Source: Sequoia sempervirens (lineage: Eukaryota; Streptophyta; Pinopsida; Cupressales; Cupressaceae). From it: a stretch of 64,000 nucleotides of DNA. Made by a program: the position numbers and the translations under genes. The notes beneath the pieces were generated by a model that saw only the letters and a list, made by a program, of their open reading frames with translations, had not been told where the DNA came from and ran no database searches. Of the stretch, positions 35,405 through 49,057 are shown piece by piece (position 1 is the first letter of the stretch; each line of letters begins with the position of its first letter). The stretch lies in NCBI GenBank assembly GCA_007258455.2, contig VDFB02254903.1, positions 1-64,000 on the forward strand, read 5' to 3'.

Positions 35405-37010
35405 ATGGCATCTCATGTCGCCGATCAAGATACACTTATGGGTTCTATGATCCTAATATCCATCAAGAAAACTAAAAATTTCCTATGAATAATAATGTTA
35501 ATCACCATAAGGAGGATTATGAACATGTCACACATATTGATAAGCAATAATTATTTGTCACTACAAACTTGATTTTTCAAGAGAGCTTACTAATGTTACA
35601 TCTTCTACATAGTTGATTCTTCACATAATTTTCTCCTTAGTGCACCATTTGTTTCAAGTATTTCTCAAAATATATTGGGAGAAGATTACTCATTATAGTT
35701 CTTATGTCATTAGTGTTATTCCTAAATATCAACATGTTAATGTCCTGACTTTATCTTTACCTTATAGCATTGTTTTCCTTCTTATCTTATTTCCTTCCAT
35801 ATTATCCCCCATCATTTTTACACTACACATACATTGTTTCCTAAACTTTGAGATCTATCATTCCTATCTCTACCCTTGATGTATTTGTGAAGAATCCATA
35901 TGATACGGGTTTACAACTTAAGGCTATCTCTAATGGCCAAAATTTAGAAGAGTATATTCCAAGACACAACACCCTAGTTGTCTTTGAAATAGGTAAACAT
36001 GCTTTACTAGTGGGTTTTTTGGCACCTTATTTTGAGTTGTACAATGGGAAGGGTGACCCTAACATGTATCTACAATATTTTAAAATTGCATGTTGAGACT
36101 TTCTATATGAAGTGAAGTTATTGGCCTAAATTTTTTGCATGAAATTTGAAGGATTGTGTTATTCATAGTTTCTTTATGCCTCTCATTTCTATTCATTTTT
36201 TTCAATATTAGCCAAATCATTCTTTATTTATTTCCAAGTGATCATGGGTATAAAGGCTACATTTTTAGATTTATTTGAATGTGCTCATGGATCTAATAAA
36301 TTCTTTAATGATTACACAATTTTATTCCAATTATTATGTGTGTTAAGATGCAACATCACCTTCCTAATTATGATTTACCAAGTATCTTTATTAAGGATTT
36401 GTGCTCACTTAGTAAGGGTATAATATACTTGAATTATTATGCTTCATTCATGGATTTATTTGCTCATGTAAAGAATGTATCTCAATAAAGTTAATAGATT
36501 TTAATATTTTGAAACATGACTCTTTTCCTACTCTTTTTATGTATTCTTATCCTTCAAATTTTAAAAAAATAAAATAAAATTCAAAAGGGCGATGACAAGA
36601 AAAGAGAACAAACCTAGTGCTCGACATGTGGATACTACATTTGATATTATGAATTATATGAGCCTTTAGATAAAGTGCTTCAAAATTTATTGGTGCTAAT
36701 ATGATTACTTTTCCATCCATTGAACCATTGGATCCATATAGACAATTGCATAAGGATATGATGAACATACTTTATATTGATATCATAAAGTTCAAGGTCA
36801 TGTGAAACGACATTGTATTTGTTTAAAGCATAAGGTGCAAGATTTGATTGATAATAATATGATACAAGTAACTAGTGTTAAAAATGGGTGAAATATTTAA
36901 CTTCTCCCCCTAATAATAATTTTAAAATCCACATTAATCCTTGCGCCTCTCATGATCAAGATAATAAAAGGCAAGTGCATGGAATTGGTATATAAAACAT
37001 GTACCAAATA
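35405..37010 (+). pseudogene. gag: Unit B Gag-like frame, decayed, with CHC-type motif
   Basis: ATG at 35405 begins ASHVADQDTLMGS as in A, then shifts frame at once because a base is missing. The open part 35848-36096 contains LKAISNGQNLEEYIPRHN and FELYNGKGDPNMYLQYFKIA, the likely start of a gypsy Gag capsid. Near 36780-36870, across a stop, a frame reads SQGHVKRHCICLKHKVQDLI, which resembles the H-x4-C plus LK...QDLID segment that ends many plant gypsy Gag proteins. Stops and shifts make it non-functional. No protease or polymerase follows. Confidence 0.55.
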
Positions 37011-38430
37011 AAATATTTTGATTAAAATGTGCTCATGTTATTGTGAAGACCGCAAAAAATGCTCACATTGTGTTGAGCATAAAACTCAAGTGCAATTTGG
37101 AATCACAAAAACATGCTTATGTTTTATGCTCAACATAACATGAGCATTTTTTAAAAAAATTAAAAGGAAAAATAAAATAGACCTTCATATTTGCAACTTA
37201 TGGCCTTGACCCACAAAAATCCCTCTTCATTTGATAAACAATAAAATAGACCTTCATATTTGCAAACTATGGCCTTGAACCACAAAAATCCGTCTTCATT
37301 TGATCTTCTCCAAAGCATGATCATGCTTTGAAAATTTGGCAAGGATCTTGATAATGCCACACCATAGAAGAGGTAAGTGTTAAATTTTACTGTTTTGGAA
37401 TCACATTGTGTTTGCATTTGAGAAAACATAGATTTTTTTTTTATGAATTTCTTATTTTTTAAAAATTATTTATACCATAACCTATAAACCGTAATCTGAA
37501 ACCATATTTGTATAAAAAAATGCCTAAAGACAACCCTGTAATACCCAAGTCTCCTCCAACATTTTTGACAAAACCTAGAAAAAGCCAAGAGGACTTGGTT
37601 GAGCATTTGGAACAAAATAAATTTTCAATTATGGAATTAGTTTCAAAATTAAAGGCTTCAACATCAAACCCCAAACATTGGAAGTAATTGATGATGTAGA
37701 CGGTGCCACCTCACACAAGAGTACTTATTATCATCTTAGATGTTTTGGGAGCACAAAGGGTGATACAATAGTACAAAGTGGTGCATCAAATAATATGGTG
37801 ATGAATGATGAGCTACTAAATGATTTGTTTCTTGAGATCACATACATGCATTTTCATATGAATTTATACCATTTTATATTTTAAACTTAATTTTTTAAAT
37901 GTAAATTGATTTTTAAATATGGAATATATTTAAGATTATGCATATATATTATACATTTCAGGGTGTAATATCATAGGGTGCTATGACATTAACTATCCCA
38001 CCAACAAGTTTTATGTTTGCATATTTTTCAAAGGTAAAATATAATAATAGTTTAAATTCATAATAATGTTTAATGTTTAAAAATACAAATTTTTGTTGAA
38101 TAGGTGGGAATTACATTCCCATCTAGCATTCATGTTCATAGGGATGATTGTGACATTGGATTTATTGAGGTACACTATAAAAAATTAAATGTGTGTACGC
38201 TATATATATTAGCCTCATGGCATTGTATGACATTTCGATGAGATTTTGTATGCCCTCATGGCCTTATCAAGCTTAATATATATAAATTTTTTGTGCATAT
38301 TTGTAGCTTAAATGGTTTTAATGATTTGTACATATTATTTATCTCTATCTTTCTATCTACCTCCCTCTCTCTCCATCATCTATCTCATATGTACATTGTG
38401 TGCATAAGGGTTGAATGAATGTATATATGA
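37011..38430 (+). other. Unit B segment after Gag, no gene
   Basis: Contains a short direct repeat: AATAGACCTTCATATTTGCA at about 37175 and 37242, each followed by ATGGCCTTGA and CCACAAAAATCC. Most of 36715-37830 has no counterpart in A. The frame at 37678-37884 is too short to call. Confidence 0.5.
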
Positions 38431-40495
38431 TGTGCATGAGGATTGAATGAAATATATGATATATTTTCACATAATTTTCATGCATGCATTATAGTGCACA
38501 TAAAACTCCTAATATAGTGTTTATAGTCTTCTTATTCATACATCATGGTTACCTACATAATTTAGTTTCTACTTTGACCTATTCATCTATGATATATGTA
38601 ATCTTTGTTGTCAACTAGTAGAAAGCCTCCATCACCCCAATGCTTAGTAACACATACATGGGAATCATATAAGGACCTATGAGAGAACCCTCTACCATTA
38701 TAATGGTGTAAGTAAAAAATCCATCAACTTGTAAATTACTTGATGCCATCAATTAGGTTCTGCAACATCCTAAGTATTAATTCTTTTTTAATCTTTTCAT
38801 AAACTATTGGATATATTTTATTTGATATGACTTGAATGTTTTATTTTATGCGAATATTATTCTTTGATGGAAGATTGTTTTATCTAATGGTGTATAAAAC
38901 TTCATGGAAGCATGTATATGGTATCTATTTGGTAAGAATCATTTTAATTTTGTCCCCACTCAAGAAACTACGAATTGCTTCTATAAAAAGACCAAGATTA
39001 GTTTCATCTAAATAACTAAAATAATTAGTTTTAAATCCTATAAATAAGATATGCACTAAGTAAGAAGCCAACAAATATTATAAAATACTTATGGTGATTT
39101 TATTATAATAAGATGATATACCATGAAATGTAATTAACATGTAAGTGGATTTTTTTACTTTAAAGTATTTAAACTTGGAATGGATACTTATATGGATAAG
39201 CCACCCTCTTCCCTCTATTTTAGATCAAACCATTCCTCATCTCTTGAATAGATAAGCATGAGGTGTTGAGTAATATGGTTCATGGATGCTTATTGAAAGT
39301 GCATATATTCTAAAAAAAAATTGTATCAAATTTTACAAAGCTTGCCTCAAGTTATCTTAGTGGGTGAATTCATTTAATAAATACGCATACAATGTCCAAT
39401 TTAGAATAGCCAATGGAATTAGTGTGTGCTCTCCCTAGTTAGAACTTTTCTATTTACCACTTCTACTAAAAATATTTGTGTAATAACAAGTCACTAGGAT
39501 ATCACTTCCCCATTAATAAAGCTACTAGGTATATATGATGTAGAATTTTCTCAATAACTATTATAAAATTTTAGTCAAAAATTCAAGCTACTAAGTATAT
39601 ATGATGTAGGGTTGAATGCCATATATGACATGATATCATACAAGTTCCATGCAAGCATCATGGATAGTGCACATAAAACTCTTATGATGGTGTGTTTATT
39701 ATTTTTATTCATACATGATGATTACCTCCATAATTTAGTTTCTACTCTGACCTACTCATTTATTATATATGTAATCTTGGTTGTGAATTTGTCAAAAGCC
39801 TCCATCACCCCAATGCTTGGAAACACATACATGGGAAGCATATGAGGACCTTTGAGAACACCATCCACTATAATAATGGTTTAAGTCAAAAATCCATCAT
39901 CTTGTAAATTACTTGATGTTGTAAATTAGGTTCTCCAACATCTTAAGTATTAATTATTTTTTAATCTTTGGATAAACTATTGGATACATTTTATTTGATA
40001 TGAATTAATTTTTTTCTTCACATCATTCAATATTCAAAGCTTCCAATAGTATGTGAACAATATTATTTGATGGAATCTTTATTTTAACTAATATTATAGA
40101 AATCTTCAAGGAAGCACATATGGTATCTATTTGTTAAGAATCCTTTTAATTTTGTCCCCACTCAAGTAACTATAAATTGCTTATATAAGTAGACCAAGAT
40201 TATTTTCATGTAAATAACTAAAAGAATTAATTTGAAATATTATAAATAATGTATGACATTAAGTAATAATCTTAAAAATATTATAAAATACTCATGGTAA
40301 TTTATTATATTGTGATGATATGCCATGAAATACAATCAACACATAAGTGTATTTATCCACTTAATTAAGGTGTTTAGACTTGGAATGGATACTTATATGA
40401 ATAAGCCACCTTCTTCCCTTTATTTTATATCAAACCATTCCTCATATCTTGAATAGATAAGCATGAGTTATTGAGTAGTATGATTCATGGAGCCC
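38430..40495 (+). repeat. Duplicated ~0.9-kb block in unit B
   Basis: 38430-39293 and 39600-40495 are both similar to 29540-30410 of A (shared phrases: GCACATAAAACTC, AGCCTCCATCACCCCAATGCTT, TTTTGTCCCCACTCAAG). The sequence between, 39294-39599, is absent from A and contains ATATATGATGTAG twice, 60-70 bp apart, the second directly at the start of the second copy. The duplication arose after the A/B split or was lost from A. Confidence 0.7.
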
Positions 40496-41639
40496 CCAAC
40501 CTATGATTCCTAAGGGGGGGCTACTATTCATAGCTTGAACTAAAGTAAACTATAACTAAAAAAATAAGTATAGTTAAAGTCACAACATGGGGAGTAATGG
40601 ATAGGTCTATTTAGATATGATTAGAGAATGTAGAATAATCTTGATCATGGTTGAAACTAAAAAGGTGCCTGAGTTACTTCAAAATACCATGTTATACTCA
40701 AACTTTATATATTTCTTAAGGAAAATGTGATAATAATGATTCAAATTTATATTTTCAAGGTAATAAACCTATTTCTTCTATTTATTCAAGAACCGTATAA
40801 ATAATCAAGAACATCCAAAAATTAATTATATCAAACTAATATGTGGTGTGCAATTTAGAATCTATTGAAAATTAAAATAGGCAATATTTAAGTCCAATTG
40901 AAACAAAAAGTAGATAGATCCACATAGAGTTTCCTTGGTTTCTTATGTTTTATATTCATTTTACTGAAAAAATACCACTTGTTACCTTCTATGTTTAGAT
41001 ATACAACTTATAGATATTAACCTACTCCATAATGCAAAGGAATGAATAGTGATTTCTTGATCATCTTTGTTAAATTTCACAACTCTCGCTTAAATTTGGA
41101 GCATCATTAGCCTCTTTAAATTGTGTGTAAGATTTTATGGATAATGTTTTCCTATGATTTTGATTGAGGAGGTTTTTTTGGGTTTGTATGCCATTGCTTT
41201 AGTTGATTTCCTAAATTGTAAGGAGATATTTCTTATGGAATTATATTAATTTATCATAGTAATAGTTATCTTAAGAAGTCCTTCATGGTTGAGTGTTTCA
41301 TGAGATATTTAGTGCAAATAATTTTGTATCAAGGGTGCTAACCTGATGGATATTTTATCATTTCATAAGGTGTTGAAACTCAAGGAGGGACCTTTTCATG
41401 ATATCTCAAACCGTAGGATGCATCCACATGTATATTGTTGTTGTAGTCCATTTGAGACTATATTTTAATACATTTATATCTCAAGTCTTATGGTTGTGGT
41501 CTTAGTACTCATTTTGAGTTTGTTGGTGATGAGATATTTCAAATTCAACCAAGTCATATTGTAAATGTTAAAGAAGAGTAGTTCAAGTTTCAATGTGAAT
41601 GATTATGTGGAATTAGTGATGAGAATTGCTCCCTCAATT

Positions 41640-44587
41640 TTTTCTAGTCAACTACTCTTAAGCCTCTTAAGAGACTCAATCATAAGTATATAATTTGAAA
41701 TGAGTGGGATACCTGGTGTATGAAATGGAGTCTCCTCTAGAATTCACTTAGGCACCGCAACGTGTTGGTAGGTGAATTCAACCATAAGAGGTGAAGAACA
41801 AAAAATATGGCTCACTGCACCATTAATCTAAATGCCACTAATGTATTTATCAACATTGCATCTATTATCACCATGGTCAAATGGTTCCAAGATAAGAAAA
41901 ATTGAGATCTAGGTTACTCTGGAGGAACTTTGCATGCACCTATAAGTTTAGAAGAAACATTTATAGGTACCATGAATTCCAAGAACAACTCTATCATAGT
42001 TTATAAATTTTCTACACTTAGGTCCCTTAAGAGACTTTGTTGGAAGCCTATAGTCTAGAATAATTGAGACACTTGAGGTGCAAAATGGGGCCTTCCTAGA
42101 ATTCACCAATGCACATTGATGTTTTAGCATAGTTGATTAAGACCTAGGAAGTAAAAAAAAAGAAAAAGGATCCTAGCAAGGTTGTGTTAATTCATTGAAC
42201 ATAAATTACACTTTCTACAACATTACATCATTTATCACTATGATCAAATGGTCTAGAGCTGATGAAAATAAAGAGAGTGTTTTTTAAGGGACCACACATG
42301 CACCTTTAGGTCTAGAAAAAAATATTATAGGTTCCACAAAATTTGAGAACCACTCTATCATAGTTTGATAGGGTTATGCACTTAGGTCTCGTGAGAGACA
42401 TTATCAGAATCCTATAGTATGGAATGATCAGGGCACCTAGGGTGTGAAATAAGGCCTCCCCTATCATTCATATTCCCACCAATTTTTTTGATGTAGTTGT
42501 TTAGGACCCATGAGTTGAAGAACAAAAAATACGGCTCATAGCACCATTCCATTGAATGTCATTGATGTTTTTTTCAACATTGCAACCATCATGTCATGGT
42601 AAAAGATTTAGAGAAGAAAATTTGATAAAGTTTATTTTGGAGGGACCCTTTGTGCACCTATAAGTTCAATGAAACATTGGTAGATGCCATTGATTTCAAG
42701 AACCACTTCAAATAGTTTGGTAATTTTTTTGTACGTAAGTCTCTTAAGAGACTTTGGTAGAAGCTTGTAGCTCTCAAAACAATTGGGACACCTGGGGTGA
42801 AAAATGTAGCCTCCCCTAACATTCATTTACCCACCTTAATTTTTTGCATAGTTTGTTGGGGCCCATAAGGTGAAAAATAAAAATAGGGATCCAAGCAAGA
42901 TTGTGTTGAATACAAATGATACTTTTTGCAACATTTCATCTATTGTCACCATGATCAAATAGTTTTGAGATAAGAAAAAATAAAAGAGGTCATTGTTAAG
43001 GGAAACTATGTGCACCTATAGGTCTAAATATAAAATCCATAGGAGTAATGGTTTTTAAAACCACTCCATCATAGTTTGGTTTTTTTTCACTTAAGTTTGT
43101 CAAGAGACTTTTCTAGAATCTTGTAGCTCAAAATGATTGAGACACCTAGGGTATAAAATAGGCCCTCCCCTAGAAATCACTTAACCAAAAAAATGTGTTG
43201 GCATAGTTTCTTGAGCCCCATGAAGTGAAGAAAAAAAAAATGGCTCCTGAAAAGGTTGTGCTAACAGAAAATGATGATTTTGCAACACTGCATCCATTAT
43301 TGCCATGGTCAAATAGTTTTGAGATAATAAAAATTGAGAGAGGTTATTGTGGAGGGACCCTACATGCCCTTGTAGGTTTATATGGAACATTCATATGTTC
43401 CATGGATTTTGAGAACCACTCCATCCTATTTTGATAAATTTTTGCACTTATTTCTCTTAAGAGACTTTGTCAAAAGGTTACAGTAGCTTGGAGCAATTGG
43501 GACACCTAGGGTAGAAAAAGAGGCCTCCCCTAGATTTCACACTACCATCTTGATGTGATGGTAGATTTAGTTGGTCCAATAAAGGTGAAGAAAGAAAAAT
43601 ATGGCTTTTGGAAAGGTTGTGTTTAATGAAAATGTTTTTTTTACAACATTGCAATCATTGTCGCCACAATCAAATGGTTTCAAGGTAAGAAAAAATAAGA
43701 GAGGTTATTTTGGAGGGGCCCTACATGCACTTGCAAATTCATAAAAAAACATCTATAGGTTCCATAGATCCTAAGAACATATCTATCATAGTTTGATATA
43801 TTTTTTCACTTAGGTATCTTAAGAGACTTTGTTGGAAGCCTATAACTCAAAATGATTGGAACACCTAGGGTGAAAAACAAGTCCTCCCCTAAAATTCACC
43901 TACCCACCCAATTTTTTAGTGTATTTTGATAGGGCTCATATGGTAAAGGAAAAAAAAGTATGGATCCTAGAAAGGTTGTGTTGAATGTAAATGATTCTTT
44001 TTGAAACATTGCAACCATAATCTCCATGGCCAAATAGTTTCAAGATAAGAAAAAAATAGAGAGGCTATTATGGAGGGAACCTAAATGCACCTATAGGTAT
44101 AGATGGAACATCCATAGGCTCCATATATTTCATGAGCCACTTCATAATAGTTTGGAATTTTTTGCACTTAAGTCTCTTAAGAGAATTTCTTGGAAGTCTA
44201 TAGCTCAAAACAATTGAGACACTTTAGGTTTGAAATGGGTCCTCTCCTAGAATTCACCCACCTACCCCAACATGTTGGTATATTCATTTGGGTCCCATGA
44301 GGTAAATACAAAGTATGTATCTTGGAAAAATTTATGTTGAAAATAAACGATTCTTTTTGAAACATCGCAACCATCATCACCAAGTTCAAAAGGTTTCAAG
44401 ATAATAAAAATGGAGAGAGGTTATTATGGAGGGGCCCTATGGACATCTTTAGGTTCAAATAGAAAATATATAGGTCCCATGGATTTTGATCACTCCATCA
44501 TAGTTTGATATTTTTTTCACATAGGTCTCTTAAGAGACTTTGTCAAAAGCTTGTAGCTCAAAATGATGTGGACACTTGGGGTGTGAA
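41640..44587. repeat. Satellite-like array of ~358-bp monomers (unit B)
   Basis: Nine anchors at about 41660, 42020, 42385, 42739, 43090, 43450, 43811, 44169 and 44525. They run in the same order as in A, and each is more like its positional partner in A than like its neighbour (for example the variant TAAGTTTGT(T/C)AAGAGAC in fifth place in both). The last monomer is interrupted by C1 at 44587. Confidence 0.85.
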
Positions 44588-45905
44588 TGTTGAACTCTCA
44601 AATTAATGAAGGGAGGGTGAATCAGTATTCACTAAAATTCATTAGCTTCAATAACTTTGAACATTCATTCAATGCATCATATCAAACTTGTATTAATGGA
44701 AAGGAACATAAAAAGAATGCATCACATCAAAGAACACAAAAACAACAGATTTACATGGAAAAACCATGGTGAGGATTAGATCACAATATATTATAACCAG
44801 TTATAAGATATTATAGAATGGATCACTTCTAGGTGGAATCATTGTTCAAAGGAATCACTATCTAGAGAATAGAAGAAATGACTCACTTATAGAATAGAAA
44901 AGAGGGTGGCTCACTGCTAGAGATTTGAAATGATACAATGCATCTATAATATGCCAGAGACAATTCCAATTAAGCTTTGTAAATTGATCTAACACACATC
45001 ATGCCTCACAATTATCATACTCTATTGTATCACATTATATTTGTATCACAATCACATCACATTTACATAGTCATCATCCTCATCATTGAAATGAACTTGC
45101 ATTTATATGCATTACATTTGCAAACACCTATAACATCAATTAGGTTGGCCTAATTAGATGAAATGTGCAATCCAACAACCTTTGAGCTGAAGATCCGACC
45201 ATACGCACCTTAAAAAATAAACCAAAACATGTAGCACATCAAAATAGGTCAACAAGGACCTATAATTACTCCCATAAGTCTGATCCAAAATTTAACTTTG
45301 CATGACCTCAAACCCTTTAGGTTTGCACCGCTAGTGAAGTAACAATGGAATGAACCAACTGTTCATCAATATTTCAACACACAGACCTTCAAAGCTCTTG
45401 ACAGTTGGAACAAGGACACTTATAACATCTATGAACATTCCCTCAAAATTATATAGCAAGACATTCATCCATAGTGGAATGCAAAGCATTCCAATTAGGT
45501 ACTCTATCTCTATAATTTTTCCATATCCAAAATGATATTTTGTCAACTCTAACTTCAACTATAGAGGACTTCAAGACTTGAAACTTGGGATTTGGATTCC
45601 TCCAACATGCACCAAAATTACCTCAAAATTGCATAACTAGGTTCTTCATGGCCAAGCAATGTGAGCCACAAAATAGGTTCTCTAAACATTGAAAACTATA
45701 TTTTGGACTTATGTAATTACCCAATGCATTTGATCTACTCCAAGCCAACACTTCTACAATTGTACAATGATTTGACATTACCATATTCACCAAACATTGA
45801 CTATACATGAATGTTGATACTACAACAATGTTGACATCAATGCAAACACCATAGTAGCATCATCTGCCATACATCCATCAATCTTCTCAATGACAAACTT
45901 CCAAC
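44588..45905 (-). repeat. C1 3' LTR
   Basis: 1318 bp, on the minus strand starting TGTTGGAAGTTTG and ending GAGTTCAACA. The partner LTR is outside the window, so the call rests on the terminal bases, the polypurine tract at its inner side and its clean junction with the array. Confidence 0.65.
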
Positions 45906-45919
45906 AATCTCCCCCTTTG
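45906..45919 (-). other. C1 polypurine tract
   Basis: On the minus strand the run ACAAAGGGGGAGAT is followed immediately by the LTR start TGTTGG. Confidence 0.75.
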
Positions 45920-46217
45920 TCATTGATGGAAACTCATTCTCAAAATCTCTCAAACTATCCCCCCTTTGACATCAAGGGAAAAGGGACCTCAATATCAAAC
46001 TTTGCAAACTACCTCAATTGTTCTCCCCCTTATTGTTTCATTCCTATGCTCAACACTTCCAACAATTTGTATGTATATATATGTACACATGAGAATAGCT
46101 CCCTCTTACAAATTTATCTATAAAAAATGATCAAAAATGTATTGTAACATTCTCTAATACTTTCACATATGTACAAGGAAAACTAAAATTGCATAAATAA
46201 AACAAAAACATACATAA

Positions 46218-49052
46218 TCAACTAGAGGAGGGTAGAATAGCATTGTAGGACACCTTCAGTTTGGCAAGGTGTGCCTCCCAGTCCTTCTTTACAACTTCCT
46301 ATCCCTTCTTGGAAAAGGTAAGTATACATCTCTATCTTTCAAATTGCATAAGGAGGTATTCTCCTTCATTCGATGAATTGGGTACTATGTTCTTCTGTGC
46401 CAACTTCTTTGCATGTGCTACTACACCTTAGTCAAGGAGGTAAGCCTTGCACTTACCAGATCCCTCAATTGATAGTATTACATAATTATCTTTTCTTTAT
46501 GTTCCTACAGTTGGAAAAATTGTCCATGCAAGCTCTTTATTGCAATCCTTGTAGCACCATCTGTGTCATGCACTAGATTATAGACTCTGGAGGCCTAAGC
46601 AATCTCTGATTCAATTGAGTCCATCTGATTCTCGATGCTCTTGGTTGAGTTAGGCCACTTTAGAAAAAAATGAAATAAGATTTGTGCTTCATCCAAACAC
46701 TTTTGCACATGTCTCATATTTTCTTACAGTTTGGCATGTGCAACATTGCACTTGTAAGATATTTTGGTCAATCTTCTATCATTGACCTTCTTTTTCATTT
46801 ATTTTTCCAACCTTTCTTCCAAACCCATGGAATAGTCTTTGAAAGAATTCAATAGTAGCTTTAGCTTTTCCACAATGAACAAGGACTCAACAATGGTTTC
46901 TTTGAGAATTCCTTCTTGCAACACTTTAACTACTTCCCTGATCAATTATGTGCTCTTTTGGTGGGTTTGTAATATCTCCTTCCTTGTAGAAGCATGAAAT
47001 ACATCACCAAGTTGAAGCTTCTATAGGGGAGAGATTTTTTCCATGTACACTTGACCTTGTTGCATAGGAAGTTGTAGCAATTCTGTTGATACTAATGATT
47101 CAAATTGGAAATACATGTCCAATAAACCCTTGTGAATCTCTAGAGGCTCCAAAGGATTCACCAAAAAAATTTATGATTTCCTCTTCCTTCTTCTTACTCT
47201 TCTACTTTTTAGCACTTTCAGATTCTTCCTTAGTATTCTTCTCTTCTTTAGTATATTTTTCAATATTCGATGGAGGAAAATATTTAGTGTTTTGTGTCTA
47301 ATTTTTTTGGGACCTTTTGAGTGTTCTCTTCTCTTCTTTGTTCAATTTTCTCATCTAGAGCTGGTATTTTTTGTTCATTAGGTGCTTCATACTTCTCTAG
47401 GATGTCATGTTTCTCTTTCTCATTCTCATGTTCCTTTGTATCCACATTCTCCAAATTCAAAGAGATATTTTATGTTATCACATCTTCTTGAACATCCTCT
47501 TCTACAATCTCATGTTTTGATGCAGGCTTAACAGTTTCATTAACTTCTAGGATGGTTATGTCATGTTACATTTCACTTCCACTATCTAAAGACACTCTCA
47601 ATTCTTTTGCAAGTTCTTCCACCTTATGTAGTGTCTCACTTTTCACCCTCTCTATGTCTTCCTTATCCCTACTCATCAGGTTGTTGACTCTTTGTTTTGT
47701 TCTAAATTATTTGCTATACAATTGTCCCAATTTTACTTTATCTTCATCAGAAAGAGAAGAAACAATATTCTCTAAGGAATATTCCCTTATTTTGGCATCC
47801 TCATCTATTGCCTCTTTCCTTCTCACAATCAAAAAATTCTTAAAATATTAAAAAAACTAATCTTCAATATGTGCTAAGCTAGTACCAAAAGTTACCATGT
47901 ACTTTACAATAACTTCCTCTATTATAGCCTTCTCTAATTCATTTGAATCTAAATACATTTTGGTAGTTCCTTCCAACATTTCATGCTCAACAATACCATT
48001 GAACAACACATCTAGCCTTAGGGGCTTCTAATTTCTTTCCAAAGGGGTCTTTTCTTTCTTCTTCCCCTTAGCCTTGGTTGGTTTTTCTTCTTTTTTGGAC
48101 TTTGACTCCTTCTCCTTCACATGGATTTTAAAAACTTGCTTCTGCTTCTTAACTTCTTCACTATTAGTGTCCACAATACTGACTTTTGTCTTATTTATAC
48201 TTGTCTCTACTTGAGAGACATGATGATTCTCCTTTTCAAACCAAATTAGGTCCTTCTTCATCATCATCATTATCATCATACCTAACATATCTTTCTCTTT
48301 TAGCATTTTCCTTTACTCTTCTCCACTTGGGAGTTTGGTCTGTCACAAGGGCACTTGTAGTTGCTTTCTTCTGCATGTTTAGTTCCCAAGACTTTAGGAA
48401 CTACTGGAGAGGGTGTAGAGCCTTCCTAACCTTCTAGTGCTAGGAGCACCTTCCGAGGGACTAGATATTCCTTTGGATTTCTCTGTGGGAATCTTTGATA
48501 TACCCATTATTTCATCAACTTGTTCCTTCATCTTCTAAACATTTCTCTTGATCTCCTTTTTGTTTTACTCCATATGTCCCACATTGGATTTTTCTTCATA
48601 TGTGTCATATATTCATTCTATAAGATCTCTAGGCATACTCAACATACATTTTGCTAGACCGGTAATCACATCCTCTGTTATCCCATATCCCATTTCGAGG
48701 ATCCACACTGTCTTAGGCTCAACAACTTCCATAATGAAGTAATATTTGTTGACCATGAAGAAAATATTATTTTTATACTTTTCCACAACACTTTTGGGAA
48801 TCCTTTCTCTTGCATGTTTTCTTGAAATTTTAAAAAAATCCCCGCAAAGCAATCTTCTAAGTATTTGCATTACCCAAACTTCTCAAGTGGTCTCTGATTT
48901 GAATAGCAATTGGAATATCGTTCAACCACACAATATTCTTTGCACCGGTAACTTCATTAAGAAAGTAAAGCACTAAGCATATAATTAGGGTAACATACTA
49001 GAAGGGGTACCCAGACTCTTTGGTCTTCTGAAGGTTCTCCAATAACTCTTGT
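46218..49052 (-). pseudogene. C1 internal ORF, C-terminal part, unrecognised
   Basis: Continues the frame of 63395-64000 once E5 and one target copy are ignored. Reading on the minus strand: QELLENLQKTKESGYPF, a hydrophobic stretch, then YFLNEVTGAKNIVWLNDIP, then RERIPKSVVEKYKNNIFFMV and VEPKTVWILEMGYGITEDVI (48613-48870). A Lys/Glu-rich linker follows (KEEKPTKAKGKKKEK near 48060), then a probable coiled-coil C-terminus with EDKVKLGQLYSK, LGLEERLEK-like and LDEAQILFHFF phrases. It ends DWEAHLAKLKVSYNAILPSS with TGA at 46218-46220. Stops and frameshifts are frequent in the C-terminal third. No zinc knuckle, protease, reverse transcriptase or integrase motif is present. I do not recognise the family. 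Full length probably exceeds 900 codons. Confidence 0.55.
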
Positions 49053-49057
49053 CTTAG
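49053..49057. repeat. Target-site duplication of E5 (CTTAG, left copy)
   Basis: CTTAG is repeated at 63390-63394 on the other side of E5. Confidence 0.9.

Larger units (their letters stand above)
34581..44587 (+). mobile_element. Unit B: decayed Gag-bearing repeat, second of two in tandem
   Basis: Starts at CATTTACATACATA (34581), equal to the start of A at 26627, right after the last array monomer of A and about 50 bp of unmatched sequence. The primer-like site TGGTGAACCC is at 35179. It is longer than A because it keeps a 1.1-kb Gag C-terminal segment and has an extra duplicated block. It is cut at 44587 by C1. Confidence 0.55.

Noticed and set aside
31540..44587. Centromeric satellite
   Set aside because: Only nine diverged monomers per array, embedded in Gag-bearing units; higher-order homogeneity expected of centromeric arrays is missing.
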